From NCBI GenBank assembly GCA_021613375.1, contig CM038719.1, positions 38,733,120-38,797,119 on the forward strand: a stretch of DNA of 64,000 nucleotides, given 5' to 3'. Below the pieces are notes generated by a model. That model saw only the letters and a list, made by a program, of their open reading frames with translations. It had not been told where the DNA came from and ran no database searches. This document shows, one piece after another, positions 23,161-35,292 of the stretch. This DNA comes from Megaleporinus macrocephalus. Its lineage: Eukaryota; Chordata; Actinopteri; Characiformes; Anostomidae. The first letter of the stretch is position 1. Every line of letters starts with the position of its first letter. Made by a program: the position numbers and the translations under genes.

Positions 23161-23365
23161 TTTAGAGATTTATCTCTCCCTGCTGGGGTTTTCCAAACAT
23201 TGTCTGACCAAGACCTTTCACCACAGTACAGGAGTTAATTAGGACACTGACCGGGACACTTTGCACCACTGTTGCAAAGTCTGACTGGGAGCAAGCCTGG
23301 ACACTTTTCACTGCTGTACAGGATTTGGACTGGACAAAAGATGCAATTCTGTAGAGTTTCACTGA
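23161..23365. repeat. Degenerate 46-bp satellite monomers
   Basis: Phrases such as GGGACACTTTGCACCACTG and GAGTATCAAACGAGGACCC show diverged monomers at the edge of block II. Confidence 0.6.
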
Positions 23366-25596
23366 GTATCAAACGAGGACCCTTTGCAAGAGAGTAGCAG
23401 TATTGAACTGGGCATCAAACTGGGACACTTTGCACCACTGTAGCAGTATTGAACTGGGCATCAAACGGAGAGACTTTGCAGAGCAGTGGTTATGATAGAC
23501 TGGGCATCAAACGGAGAGACTTTGCACCATTGTAGCAGTGTTGAACTGGGCATCAAACGGAGAGACTTTGCAGGGCAGTTGCAAAGTTCCACTGGGCATC
23601 AAACTGGGACATTTTGCACCATTGTAGCAGTGTTGAACTGGGCATCAAACGGAGAGACTTTGCAGAGCAGTGGTTATGATAGACTGGGCATCAAACGGAG
23701 AGACTTTGCACCATTGTAGCAGTATTGAACTGGGCATCAAACTAAGAGACTTTGCAGAGCAGTGGTTGTGATTGACTGGGCATCAAATGGAGAGACTTTG
23801 CAGAGCAGTGGTTGTGATAGATTGGGCATCAAACTGGGACAATTTGCACCATTGTAGCAGTATTGAACTGGGCATCAAACTAAGAGACTTTGCAGAGCAG
23901 TGGTTGTGATTGAGTGGGCATCAAACTGGTACAATTTGCACCATTGTACCAGTATTGAACTGGGCATCAAACATAGAGACTTTGCAGAGCAGTGGTTGTG
24001 ATTGACTGGGCATCAAACGGAGAGACTTTGCAGAGCAGTGGCTGTGATTGACTGGGCATCAAACTGGGACAATTTGCACCATTGTAGCAGTATTGAACTG
24101 GGCATCAAACATAGAGACTTTGCAGAGCAGTGGTTGTGATTGACTGGGCATCAAACGGAGAGACTTGGCAGAGCAGTGGTTGTGATTGACTGGGCATCAA
24201 ACTGGGACAATTTGCACCATTGTAGCAGTATTGAACTGGGCATCAAATGGAGAGACTTTGCAGAGCAGTGGTTGTGATTGACTCGGCATCAAACTGGTAC
24301 AATTTGCACCATTGTACCAGTATTGAACTGGGCATCAAACATAGAGACTTTGCAGAGCAGTGGTTGTGATTGACTGGGCATCAAACGAAGAGACTTTGCA
24401 GAGCAGTGGTTGTGATTGACTGGGCATCAAACTGGGACAATTTGCACCATTGTAGCAGTGTTGAACTGGGCATCAAACATAGAGACTTTGCAGAGCAGTG
24501 GTTGTGATTGACTCGGCATCAAACTGGTACAATTTGCACCATTGTACCAGTATTGAACTGGGCATCAAACATAGAGACTTTGCAGAGCAGTGGTTGTGAT
24601 TGACTGGGCATCAAACTGGGACAATTTGCACCATTGTAGCAGTATTGAACTGGGCATCAAACGGAGAGACTTTGCAGAGCAGTGGTTGTGATTGACTGGG
24701 CATCAAACAGAGAGACTTTGCACCATTGTAGCAGTATTGAACTGGGCATCAAACGGAGAGACTTTGCAGAGCAGTGGTTGTGATTGACTGGGCATCAAAC
24801 AGAGAGACTTTGCACCATTGTAGCAGTGTTGAACTGGGCATCAAACGGAGAGACTTTGCAGAGCAGTGGTTGTGATTGACTGGGCATCAAACTGGGACAA
24901 TTTGCACCATTGTAGCAGTGTTGAACTGGGCATCAAACGGAGAGACTTTGCAGAGCAGTGGTTATGATAGACTGGGCATCAAATGGAGAGACTTTGCAGA
25001 GCAGTGGTTGTGATAGATTGGGCATCAAACTGGGACAATTTGCACCATTGTAGCAGTGTTGAACTGGGCATCAAACATAGAGACTTTGCAGAGCAGTTGC
25101 AAAGTTCCACTGGGCATCAAACTGGGACATTTTGCACCATTGTAGCAGTGTTGAACTGGGCATCAAACGGAGAGACTTTGCACCATTGTAGCAGTATTGA
25201 ACTGGGCATCAAACTAAGAGACTTTGCAGAGCAGTGGTTGTGATAAATTGGGCATCAAACTGGGACAATTTGCACCATTGTAGCAGTATTGAACTGAGCA
25301 TCAAACTAAGAGACTTTGCAGAGCAGTGGTTGTGATTGACTGGGCATCAAACGGAGAGACTTTGCAGAGCAGTGGTTGTGATTGACTGGGCATCAAGCGG
25401 AGAGACTTTGCAGAGCAGTGGTTGTGATAAATTGGGCATCAAACTGGGACATTTTGCATCATTTTAGCAGTATTGAACTGGGCATCAAACTAAAAGACTT
25501 TGCAGAGCAGTAGTTGTGATTGACTGGGCATCAAACGGAAAGATTTTGCAGAGCAGTGGTTGTGATAGATTGGGCATCAAACTGGGACAGAGTGGT
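23366..25596. repeat. 46-bp dimeric satellite, block II
   Basis: The same A/B monomers as block I, but with block-specific variants: type A reads GGGACAATTTGCACC (block I has ACTATTTGC), and type B reads CGGAGAGACTTTGCAGAGC (block I usually lacks the extra GAGA). About 48 monomers. In places B monomers follow each other without A, so the order is not strictly alternating. Confidence 0.92.
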
Positions 25597-26890
25597 CACC
25601 GATTGGCCTCCGAGCAGAGGTTTTTGTCGGCGAGCTACAAAAAACAGTCAGCGACTGAAAAACCAGGCTAAAATCGTATCGTCTGAACTACATATAACTT
25701 ACTTTCACTTGAAATAACTGGTTAAAAACTGTATTTTGTACATACAGAGCTCGTCTTTGTCTTTATATCCAACGTAGTTCATTTTGTTTGAAGCCATAAA
25801 GGGTGACAAATGTGCCAAAACAGAGGAAATCAGGAGACAATTCTTTTTCCTTGTGTGCCTAATCAAATGTAAACAGAATCTCGGCAAGAAACGAAGGAAA
25901 GGCAGAAAGAATAGGACTGAACTTGTGATGGTGAGGCATTTGAGTCTATCTCCACACAGAGCATCTCATACGGATTAGCTGGCCCAAAATCATGAGTCCC
26001 AGAGGGAGGAGCTCACAATGGGCGTCATGACAGCAGGGGACTGCTGACCTGTCCCAGAACCTGGCCGCAATCATAAATGCACACAAGGAGCGGCTGGAAG
26101 ATAAACAGTCTGAGCAAGAGAGGGTGATGAAAGGAGTGAGAGAGCTAGAGAGAGTGAGTTGATATACCATCTGCGAGTCACCCCTTAAATAAATCCCCAC
26201 AAGGACAGTGGCGCGGGCGCCTCGAACAGTGAGACGGCCCGAGTAGCCACACAATACAGAACAAGTGCTGAACTGTCCCCGGTGGCTAATAAATCTCCCC
26301 TTCAAGACGAGCGACGGAGCGAGGGGAGCTTGGGTTTCTCCGGGCTTTGGTCAATCCGGCTCCGTCCTGCCGTCAGCCGTCCCCCGAGCATTTCATCCCC
26401 CCGCCCCCGGGGGGGACGAGATGGCAAGACGGCCCGGGGGCCAACGGCGGGATGCAGTTACGGCCCACATATCTTATTCATGGGGAGAGGCTCCTCCGAG
26501 ACTTGAGGTCATCGAGAAACATCTATTTGCCACCGTTGTGTTTTTTTTTATTTTTTTATTTTTTTTATTAGATCTCACAGGAGGGACATAGAGGGCCAGA
26601 CAACAGGAGGGGACAGCTCCGAGTGGAGTAAATACAGCTCAGCGTTAGAACTGAAGTCATGCAGATAAATCTGGCATAGCCGGACCTATTTACTGCCAGG
26701 GCCGGCACATGTGAAACAGCTGTGCTGTATCATTGTTTGTCCGGATGAGCTACGGTGCAGTTATTCATTTTTCAGGAGATAATTCCGAGAAGAATTGATT
26801 AAAGACAAGTCTATAAAGCTCCAGAGGAAAAGGGACTTCTAAGAACCAGCTAGAAAGACCTGGTAGACCCACCAACATTGCCCACAATCA
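25597..26890. other. Intergenic DNA with CpG-rich island
   Basis: The interval 25960-26720 is complex, CpG-containing sequence (for example CCGGGGGGGACGAG near 26408) ending in a T-rich run at 26540-26571. Overlapping small frames in all three plus frames mean no one frame is selected. It is possibly regulatory or conserved non-coding DNA. Confidence 0.4.
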
Positions 26891-26894
26891 GATA

Positions 26895-27035
26895 AACCGC
26901 ACTGTAAAAAATTCACTGTAAATTAACAGTAAAACACTGTCAGCGGACACGCCAGTATTTTACTGTTATTTTACAGAGCATCTACTGTAATTTATTTTAA
27001 CAGTATTGTACTGTAAATTGAATTACAGTATATAG
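26895..27035. repeat. ACTGTAAA-type interspersed repeat
   Basis: Repeated ACTGTAAAT and AACAGTA motifs in both orientations (for example TTACTGTTATTTTACAG) are typical of a fish non-autonomous element. Its ends are not clear in this copy. Confidence 0.5.
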
Positions 27036-27065
27036 AGTTTCCTCACTACTAAACATTCCACAGTG

Positions 27066-27760
27066 GACTGTCAGTGGTGTTAGAACAAAGTGGAAGTGAT
27101 TGAGAACGACAGCAACTCAGGCACCAAGTGGTAGAACACGTACAATGGCAGAGCGGGTCAGCGGATGCTGAGGAGCATAGTGCACAGAGGTCACCAACTT
27201 TCTACAGAGTCCATCACTACAGACCTCATGTGGCCTTCAGATCAGCTCAAGAACAGAGCGTAGAGAGCTTCATGGAATGGGTCTACATGGCCGAGCAGCT
27301 GCATCCAAGCCTTACATCACTTAAAGTTTGGTGGAGGGGGGATTATGGTGTGGGGTTGTGTTTTAGGAGGTGGGCTCTGACCCTTAGTGCCAGTGAAAGG
27401 AACTCTTAATGCTTCAGCAGGGTGACGGGCCACTTTCTGTTCCAACATGGCTGCCCACCAGTGCACAAAACAAGGTCTATAAAGACATGGAGGAGCAAGT
27501 TTGGTGTGGAAGAACTTGACTAAGAGTCCTGACCTCAACCTGATAGAACACCTTCAGAGAGACTGTGAGCCTAACATCAGTGTCTGACCTCACCAATGAT
27601 CTTCTGGAAGAACGGTCAAACATTTCCATAAACACTCTCCTAAACTGTGTGGAGAGCCTTCCCAGAAGAGTTGGAGCTGTTATAGCTGCAATGGGACATC
27701 ATATTAAACCCTATGGATTAAGAATGGGATGCCACTTAAGGTCATATGCATGTGCAGGCA
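27066..27760 (+). pseudogene. Tc1-like transposase remnant, copy 2
   Basis: This is the same family as the 3.0-kb and 42.5-kb remnants and retains more of the 3' half. The block that should hold the first catalytic Asp is deleted: sequence jumps at about 27322 from the CTTACATCACTT region to AAAGTTTGGTGG. The second catalytic position reads FQHGCPPVH instead of FQHD, so Asp has become Gly. SPDLN.IEH, with the final Glu, is present near 27530. The C-terminal SVSDLTNDLLEE and SLPRRVGAVIAA stretches are readable in the frame at 27565-27945. Stops and frameshifts rule out function. Confidence 0.8.
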
Positions 27761-28327
27761 GGCAAGCGACCAATAGAAGGGGATGCCTTATTGGTCAGGC
27801 GTTCAACCTACAGCAGTTTAGCGTCGCTAGCGCCATTACGGTAAGGACTATTTCTGCCTGGAACGTTTGCTGTACACAATCAGAACTGAGCTCATTTACA
27901 TACATCAGCTTTAACCACCACAGCTGGTTTAATTATAAGGGATAATAAAAAATAGGTTTAAGAATTATCATTTCAAATGAATCATAACATGAATTTGGGG
28001 GCTGCTGTTGGTAGAAAACCCACTCAAATGGAGCTCAGGGGAAGAATAAGAATAATGTAGTGCGTGGCTCCTGTAAACATGATATAAGCATCAAAGATTA
28101 TGTTTCCCAGCACAATAATAAGATACAGAGACTCGAGTCTATTTCTCTTGTAAGGCAATACTCCCACCTCATACTCGATTAAGACATCATGTTTCATCTT
28201 TTATTAACATCAGATTAGATTTAAACCCGCCACGGTGAGGTGCTAACAAGGCAGCTGTGGAGAATTCTGGCCAAAAAAAAAAAAAAACATGGCTTAACGT
28301 GGAACACTTTAAAGTCCTTGAAGTAAG
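27761..28327. other. Intergenic DNA, nothing recognised
   Basis: No gene, array or clear element end is seen. Confidence 0.4.
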
Positions 28328-28870
28328 AGTCAAGTTTATTTATACAGCGCTTTGTACAATGATGTTGTCTCAAAGCAGCTTTACAGAGTTTGGAAAACAG
28401 ACAGTTATAACAAATATCCCCCAGTGAGCAAGCCAGAGGCAACAGTGGCAAGAAGAACTCTCTCAGACTGGAGGAAGAAACCTTGGGAGGAACCAAGACT
28501 CTCAAGTGGAGACCCATCCTCCTCTGATCAAACAGTATTTACAGTTTAATAAACTAAACACCAAAGAAAAGAGTCTCTGTTTGAAATCTGGATGGTAAAG
28601 CTTTAGTAGCTGCACAGGTAGAGGCAGTCTCTGACTGAGGCAGTCTATGACTGAGTCTTTATGTAAAGTGGGCGTGAGCTGAAACAGTCCCATCCTATCT
28701 CAATGCTGGTGCATCTGGATGATGTACAGTGATGTAACTGAGGGTGTAGCAGTTGACACAGATGGACAGGAGAGCTGGCTGGTGATGGTGGGGTGGAGGC
28801 CCTGATGGTCAGTCCTTCAACAGCGTTCAACAGACAGGAGGACAGTCATTACCTCAGGAAGAGTAAAGAG
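28328..28870 (+). repeat. Interspersed repeat family A, copy
   Basis: It starts GTCAAGTTTATTTATACAGC and includes the CTCAGACTGGAGGAAGAAAC and CCCATCCTCCTCTG blocks and the long GCAGTCTCTGACTGAG tail region. It is colinear with the 14.5-kb copy. Confidence 0.75.
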
Positions 28871-29163
28871 AGAGAGTTAGTTGGGCTCAGAAAATTCAGA
28901 ATTTCAGAGTTTGGCTGGTGACTCCGGCAGACATGAGAATTTCCTTCTCTGTGTACATTAACACAATTTAACATATATCACGTCTATTCTCTGTTATACT
29001 TTACATTACAAATAACTACCTTAGTTAATATACAGAGTTTAAATAACTGTGTTAGACTATCCTCTACCTGTCCGTTCATTAGTCATGGCCTCCTCAGGAT
29101 CATCGGTAGTGTTGGAAGGGGTTTGCTGCTCCGAGCCTACAAAAACATTCCATTAATAAGTTT
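28871..29163. other. Intergenic DNA, nothing recognised
   Basis: No feature is recognised before the 20-bp array. Confidence 0.35.
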
Positions 29164-30022
29164 GGCAGTGTAGTGGTTAGTATGGTGGTGTAGTGGTTAG
29201 TATGGTGGTGTAGTGGTTAGTACGGTGGTGTAGTGGTTAGTATAGTGGTGTAGTGGTTAGTATGGTGGTGTAGTGGTTAGTACGGTGGTGTAGTGGTTAG
29301 TATGGTGGTGTAGTGGTTAGTATGGTGGTGTAGTGGTCAGTATGGTGGTGTAGTGGTCAGTATGGTGGTGTAGTGGTTAGTATGGTGGTGTAGTGGTTAG
29401 TACGGTGGTGTAGTGGTTAGTACGGTGGTGTAGTGGTTAGTATGGTGGTGTAGTGGTTAATATGGTGGTGTAGTGGTTAGTACGGTGGTGTAGTGGTAAG
29501 TATGGTGGTGTAGTGGTTAGTAAGGTAGTGTAGTGGTTAGTACGGTGGTGTAGTGGTTAGTACGGTGGTGTAGTGGTTAGTATGGTGGTGTAGAGGTTAG
29601 TACAGTGGTGTAATGGTCAGTAAGGTGGTGTAGTGGTCAGTATGGTGGTGTAGTGGTCAGTATGGTGGTGTAGTGGTTAGTATGGTGGTGTAGTGGTCAG
29701 TGTGGTGGTGTAGTGGTCAGTGTGGTGGTGTAGTGGTTAGCGTGGTGGTGTAGTGGTTAGTATGGTGGTGTAGTAGTTAGTATGGTGGTGTAGTGGTTAG
29801 TATGGTGGTGTAGTGGTTAGTATGGTGGTGTAGTGGTTAGTACGGTGGTGTAGTGGTTAGTACGGTGGTGTAGTGGTAAGTATGGTGGTGTAGTGGTTAG
29901 TAAGGTAGTGTAGTGGTTAGTACGGTGGTGTAGTGGTTAGTACGGTGGTGTAATGGTCAGTAAGGTGGTGTAGTGGTTAGTGTGGTGGTGTAGTGGTTAG
30001 TACGGTAGTGTAGTGGTTAGTA
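29164..30022 (+). repeat. 20-bp SINE-head array 1, about 43 copies
   Basis: The unit is GGTGGTGTAGTGGTTAGTAY. Its TGGTGTAGTGG matches the Pol III A-box consensus TRGYNNARNNG at every defined position, and TAGTGGTTAGTA is the head of SINE family 2. The array runs directly into the SINE 3' body at 30023, with the B-box region missing. Confidence 0.93.
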
Positions 30023-30126
30023 CTGTCCATGGTGTACCCCGCCTTCACCCGATGATGCTGGGATTGGCTCCAGCCCCCCCGTGACCCCGACTAGTGGGAT
30101 TAAGCTGCAGATTATGGATGGATGGA
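30023..30126 (+). mobile_element. SINE family 2, 3' body after array 1
   Basis: TGTCCATGGTGTACCCCGCC, TGGGATTGGCTCCAGC and a GGATGGATGG tail form the 3' end of the same SINE as at 40716-41022. It joins the A-box array without the tRNA-like B box or central part. Confidence 0.8.
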
Positions 30127-31979
30127 TGTTTGGCGGCTGCTTCTGGGTACTGGGTCCATCTTCTTCCGACGCCTTTCTTTTTTTTATGCTGGCCTTTTTG
30201 GCTCCACCTGGCCTCTTTCTGCCCTCCGTCACCACCAACTGATGCTTGGCGCTATTCTGTTGCTATGTTTCATTTTATCGCTCCAGAAAAGATGACTTGT
30301 GGGCGCAACCAACTTAAACATTTGGGAGGGGAGAATTCCCTCAGATGGTAGAACCAACCTAATCTACTGAGATGTAGGGGCTGTGTTGTCAGATGAATGG
30401 AAAATGAATGTAAGAAGAAAATTAGATAAGTGAGATATAAGTGTCAAAATTATTTTTCCCATCCAACCAACCCAAACTCGAGGTTGACATGAGCCAGCCC
30501 ATCGGGAATCCCCCCGAATCTCCCAATTAGCCACTCCGGGCCTGTCAGTCAGGGTTAAAAATACATGACCCAATGTTACATGTAGTTTCATCAGGAAAAC
30601 CCGAGCGTGTGCAGCTGCTAAGTTCTGTTTAACCTAAATCTATTCGCAGCTCCACGGGCGAACGCAAATACGCCACCCGCCGCTGCTTTGTTGGTCGCTC
30701 ATCATTCAGTTGCCTTCTCCACAACAGAGCCCCCTGAAAATAGCAGCGCTCCTGCAGTTCCGCACGAACCGCGACAGGAAATTCCCGGATGCCCATCGAC
30801 AATGTGCACCAAAGTATCAACTGAGTCACATCCTCGAACAACAATGAGCGCGGACAGGCAAAGCCCTGGGTGGTGCGTCGGCCTCGCCGCTGCTTTCGCA
30901 TCTGCTCTGCCAGCCCGCCGACAGCTCTTTCCTCGCGCGCCCGGCCGCGCCGAGCCAAACTGGAGGATTTGCATGGCTCTCCATTGTTTTCTGGGGGGGG
31001 GGGCGGGGGTGGGCGACTGAGTCATTTTGCATGAGGGGTTAGGAAGCGAATGAGTGCGCGTGCTCCCATTGCAGGGGCAACAGCTGCCTCATCTCTGGGC
31101 CCACTTTTATTCCTTTTTTCTTCCGTCGCCACCGCCGTGGCGAAGAAAGCCGTCAGCCGAGAGGAAACGACTTTGACAGCCGAGAATGAAATGAGGTGAA
31201 AAATCAAAGTCGCATCCTATTTGGGCCGAGAGCCGGGCCGCTCGGGCGGGCCCCCGTCTCGCCTAGATCGCATCACCTGGCCGAGCGGACCTCGTCGACA
31301 CCTTCCAGGCGGGCGGCGGCCGTGCTGCCTGACTCCCGGCATCAGCAGGCACACAAATAATTCACGACTAATCTCGAGCGTATCAAATCGCAGCCCAAAC
31401 GCAATTTCGCCGCCGTAATCGGCAGCCATCATTGCATTCCAGCCTCCGGAATTGATACAAGTGATGCACTCCAAAGGCTCCCTCGCTGGAGGATTCAGAT
31501 GGAATTTCACGGGAAAATGTGAGCTTTCAGGACTAATCTGCGCTTCCTGGCCAGACGCACGGCACGCCGTAATGTCTATTTTTACAGCCGTGTATGTGTG
31601 CAAGCGCAATCTCGCACAATCAAGCTAGCGTAGGCAAGAGTGTTCCAGAGGCTTCTTTCCGAACACACCAGGAAACGATGCTAGGTGCTGGCGTCCTCCT
31701 TGTTAACTCATATTTACAACTTCAGAAGACCTGATAGGCTTTCAAGGACTCTCGTTTTACATGAGTAAATAAAGTCATAGGCTTTTTGTGGCAACAAACT
31801 GAAGACGAGAGACTCTAACATATCATATTAATGCAGATATCTGCACATTTTACATATCATATAAATACAGAGAGAATATTTTGAGGTCCTACATTCACAA
31901 AACCTCTCTGGAGGAAGTTTAGCTGAGGGTTTGTGCAATCTCAGCTTAACAACATCTAACCAATTCAAACACAGATTAA
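30127..31979. other. Intergenic DNA with CpG-rich island
   Basis: The interval about 30640-31640 is rich in CpG and complex. It includes a possible G-quadruplex run at 30991-31013 and AT-rich, homeodomain-site-like stretches (for example GCCGCCGTAATCGGCAGCC near 31408). Small frames overlap on both strands, so none stands out as coding. It is a candidate conserved non-coding or promoter-like island. Confidence 0.4.
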
Positions 31980-32355
31980 GTCAAGTCAAGTCAAGTTTAT
32001 TTATATAGCCCTATAGAGTTTTGAAAACAGACAGTTACAACATATATCCCCCAGTGAGCAAGCCAGAGGCAACAGTGGCAAGAACAACTCCCTCAGACTG
32101 GAGGAAGAAACCTTGGGAGGAACCAGACTCACAAGGAGAGACCCATCCTCCTCTGGTCCAACAGTATTTACAGTTTAAACTAAATACCAAAGAAAGGAGC
32201 CTCTGTTTGAAATCTGGATAGCAAAGCTTTAGAAGCTGCACAGATAGAGGCAGTGTATGACTGAGGCAGTCTCTGACTGAGGCAGTCTCTGGCTGAGGCA
32301 GTCTATGACTGAGTCTTTATGTAAAGTGGGCGTGAGCTGAAACAGTCCCATCCAG
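31980..32355 (+). repeat. Interspersed repeat family A, copy
   Basis: It begins GTCAAGTCAAGTTTATTTAT and is colinear with the 14.5- and 28.3-kb copies, with internal deletions and a tripled GAGGCAGTCTCTG segment near 32260-32300. Confidence 0.75.
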
Positions 32356-32782
32356 ATTAGTACTAATACTATGCAAAAGGTCATATTAGCATCAGAAAGA
32401 TTGCAGATCGGATCTGTTGTGGTGGTGGTGTGTTAGTGTGTGTTGTGCGGGTGCGAGTGGATCAGACACTGGTGCAGGTAGATCAGAAATGCTGCTGGAG
32501 TGTTTAAACACTGTGTCCACTGTCCACTCTAATATACACTGGAGATCGAAATTAGAGAACAGCACACAATTTCATAAATGTCATGGTCACTATGTAGTCC
32601 TATGTGAATTTATCCTAACAGGAGTTAAAGAGCAGTATATTAAACATGTTTCCTAAGTTGCATATATTCCAAAGCAAAGTGTAAAAAACGTAAACGAGGT
32701 ATTTGAAAAAGAACACTGATCAAAATACCTGCAAGTTGTTGGTGTTTATCTGGCACCTGGTGCTAATTTCCTTAATTATTTG

Positions 32783-33827
32783 TAGAGATGGAAGGATCGA
32801 TCGGCCATGTATCGGTATCAGCCGATTTTTAATCGAAATATGTGATCAGCGATCGGCCGATCTCGAGAGCTGATCGATGATAAACAAATGAGCCTAATTT
32901 CTGTATTTCCAGCTAGCGTTTCATCCAGAAAGAGAAGCCCTGTGTGAAAACCCGCTCCGGACAGTTCCCTGCAATTCCTATCTGAACCAGTAGGTGGAAA
33001 TACATACCGTTTCGTTTTCGTCAGGCTGACTAAAGCAGCGGCCTCGTGAGAACAGTTTAAATGTTCACCGCATGTACGGAAAGAAAACATCGTCCGTCTG
33101 GCAGTTTGTTACCGTATGTGACTCAGACTCATCCAGGACAGTTTATAACAATCTGTAAAATTAGTAACATCAGCGTCTCTCACGGCAACCAAGACAAAGA
33201 CATTTAACATACTAATCTGATACAGTACTTCAGAGACACCACACAGCTGAACACAGTGAGTATCAGCAAACAGCAGAGCTAGAACACACAGCTAACACAA
33301 AACAAACAACCCAGAACACCTACAGACCAGATCTGACCGGTACAAACAGTACAGCAGCAGCAACAGCCAGAGAGCTAAAGAACCACAGCCAGAGTGATTG
33401 AGTTTATAGTTCTAGATAAGCAGCTCTTCTCGGCTGTAGAAGACGTTCATTCTGCTGCTTAATATTCCACCTGGATCTACGCTCTGCTGTTCCTAGTAGA
33501 GATACTTTTCAGATGTGGCTCTTCTGGAACTGTATCAAGCGGTTTACTCCCACATAGACCAACTTCTAATTTAGTTACTAATATTATACTGTTTCATATG
33601 AGCTCATTAAAAATGAGTAATAAACCAGTAACTGGTAATAACTGGTAATAAACCAGTTACTGGTAATAAACCAGTTTAGACCATGTTTCATGACTTGCTT
33701 GTGCTAATAATATGTCGTGCCGTATCTAACAGCCCCTCTCTTGATCGGTATCAGCTATCGGCCGATCGCGCTGAAAGGTGATCAGCGATCGGAATCGGCC
33801 TCAAAAACGCTGATCAGTCCATCTCTA
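32783..33827. mobile_element. hAT-like MITE inside the Tc1 element
   Basis: The ends are perfect 10-bp inverted repeats (TAGAGATGGA). Flanking 8-mers ATTATTTG (32775-32782) and ATTATTTA (33828-33835) form a target duplication with one later change. Both subterminal regions are packed with GATCGG/CGATC palindromic motifs, the sort of arrangement that hAT transposases bind. No transposase frame is seen. Related copies are at 37810-38608 and 44340-44610. Confidence 0.85.
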
Positions 33828-33889
33828 ATTATTTATCAAACCCTATTTAACTGGCAGCCTAACTTTCCAGTTTTCACTGACTTTGCAAG

Positions 33890-34751
33890 ATGGAAAGCCG
33901 TTCCAAAGTGTATGAAACCCTCCGTCAGCAGGTTGTCAAGATGAAGGCCTAAGGGGTGACCCTATCAGCCATGGCAAGAGAAGTTGCCAAGAGAAGTACA
34001 ACACCACAAACTCATTCAAGTCCCCCAAGAAGGTATGGTCCACGAAAGACAAATGCAAGAGAGGACAGGATAATGTGGAGAGTCTCCATGGGCAATCGGT
34101 TCAACACTGCAGCTGGAATTGCACTCCAGTTCAGCAATGAACAGGGTAAAGATCTATCTCGTCATACAGTGTCTCGACGTTTAGGAGCATTTGGACTGAA
34201 AGCCCACTCTGCAGTGACCAAACCTCTCACTCACTGATGGGAAACATTATGTTCGTCGACAAACTGGGGAAAGACTAAAGCCAAAGTGTGTAAAGAAGAA
34301 GGAAATGTCATGGTTTGGGGAATGTTTTCAGAAGCCTGCGTTGGGCCTCTTATACAGCTACATGGCAGAGTGAATGCAAGTGTGTATCAGAACCTTCTTC
34401 AACAACACGTGGTTCCTTACTTGCGATTGTCACTCAATCAGCCAGCAATCTTAATGCAGGACAATGCCCCCTGTCACACAGCAAAACAGGTAAAGCAGTT
34501 CCTTGAAATGGAAAACATTGAAACAATGAAACGACCAGCTCAGTCCTGATCTAAACCCATTAGAAAACCTCTGGAAAATCCTTGTTGACAAAGTTATGGC
34601 CAAGAAGCCCACTACAGTCACCGAACTGTGGAAGAAACTGCAAGAAGAGTGGACCAAAATCACACCCGAGCAGTGTGAGAGACTAGTGATGTCCTGTGGC
34701 CACAGATGTGCTGAGGTTATTCAAAGCAAAGGCCTGTACACCTCCTACTGA
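33890..34751 (+). pseudogene. Tc1-like transposase (broken)
   Basis: The frame opens at the ATG at 33890 (MESRSKVYETLRQQ), hits a stop after about 20 codons, and continues through a helix-turn-helix-type region and a SRHTVSRRLGAFGLK block. After KPLTH at 34236 the sequence skips the segment with the first catalytic Asp and resumes at a GKHYVRRQTGE-type block. GNVMVWGMFSEACVGPL and MQDNAPCH, with the second Asp, follow. A two-base deletion in the SPDLNPLEN block near 34547 shifts the frame, but the Glu codon is still there. The natural end is GLYTSY and a stop at 34749. It is dead in at least three ways. Confidence 0.85.
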
Positions 34752-35032
34752 TTGGTGACTGTTGTAACCTTCAGAGAATGTAGTTGCTATCTTTCTCTGT
34801 GCTACAGTCATTGCTGTTCTCTAACTTTGATCATTGTGTTTTCTGCAAAATAAAGATTTTTTGTTGAAGTTCTTTGGTTATTTTGTTAAACGCTGTTCTA
34901 GTGGCATGATAGACTCCTAACAAAAAATCCTTCAAATGTTGACCAATGGAGATTGCATTGTTTCTGAAAAAAATCAAGTGTTCATAAATTGTTCTCTAAT
35001 TTTGATCTTCAGTGCATATTCCTACCATACTC

Positions 35033-35084
<52 letters not shown>
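35033..35084. repeat. AT microsatellite
   Basis: About 26 TA repeats next to a MITE end. Confidence 0.95.
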
Positions 35085-35086
<2 letters not shown>

Positions 35087-35215
35087 TCGCTGTCCAATGT
35101 AAAACAGGAGAGACCAAAAACATGCCTTACTTTCAATGTAAGTCAATGGAACCAGAGTTGTTTCCAAGCTATTCATCCTGAAATTTTCATACAATGTAAA
35201 TGACCATTGGTGTGT
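35081..35215 (+). mobile_element. MITE family C, truncated copy
   Basis: It starts ATATCATCGCTGTCCAATG and shares TTTCAATGTAAGTCAATGGA with the full copy at 60767-60974. The right inverted end is missing. Confidence 0.65.
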
Positions 35216-35239
35216 TCAAATGTGTTTGTATGTATATAT

Positions 35240-35292
35240 GTGTGTTGTGCTGGTGCGGGATAAAGTGGAGGATAATGGATGGATGGATGGAT
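35240..35292 (+). mobile_element. SINE family 2 tail fragment
   Basis: GGATAAAGTGGAGGATAATGG followed by ATGGATGG repeats is the 3' tail of SINE family 2. Confidence 0.5.

Larger units (their letters stand above)
32537..35014 (+). mobile_element. Tc1-like transposon with both ends, interrupted
   Basis: Inverted ends at 32537-32560 and 34991-35014 match at 22 of 24 positions (outer bases CACTGGAGATCGAAATTAGA against CACTGAAGATCAAAATTAGA). The left end is preceded by TA, the normal Tc1 target. The right flank reads CA, so that base appears mutated. The interior has a transposase pseudogene (33890-34751) and, near the left end, a hAT-like MITE inserted at 32783. Without the MITE the element would be about 1.4 kb, normal for Tc1. 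Confidence 0.85.

Noticed and set aside
19947..25596. CRISPR-like array
   Set aside because: The repeats are contiguous 46-bp monomers without unique spacers, in a fish genome, and no cas genes are present.
29164..30022. Cluster of tRNA genes
   Set aside because: Each 20-bp unit has an A-box match, but there is no B box, no cloverleaf and no terminator in the array.
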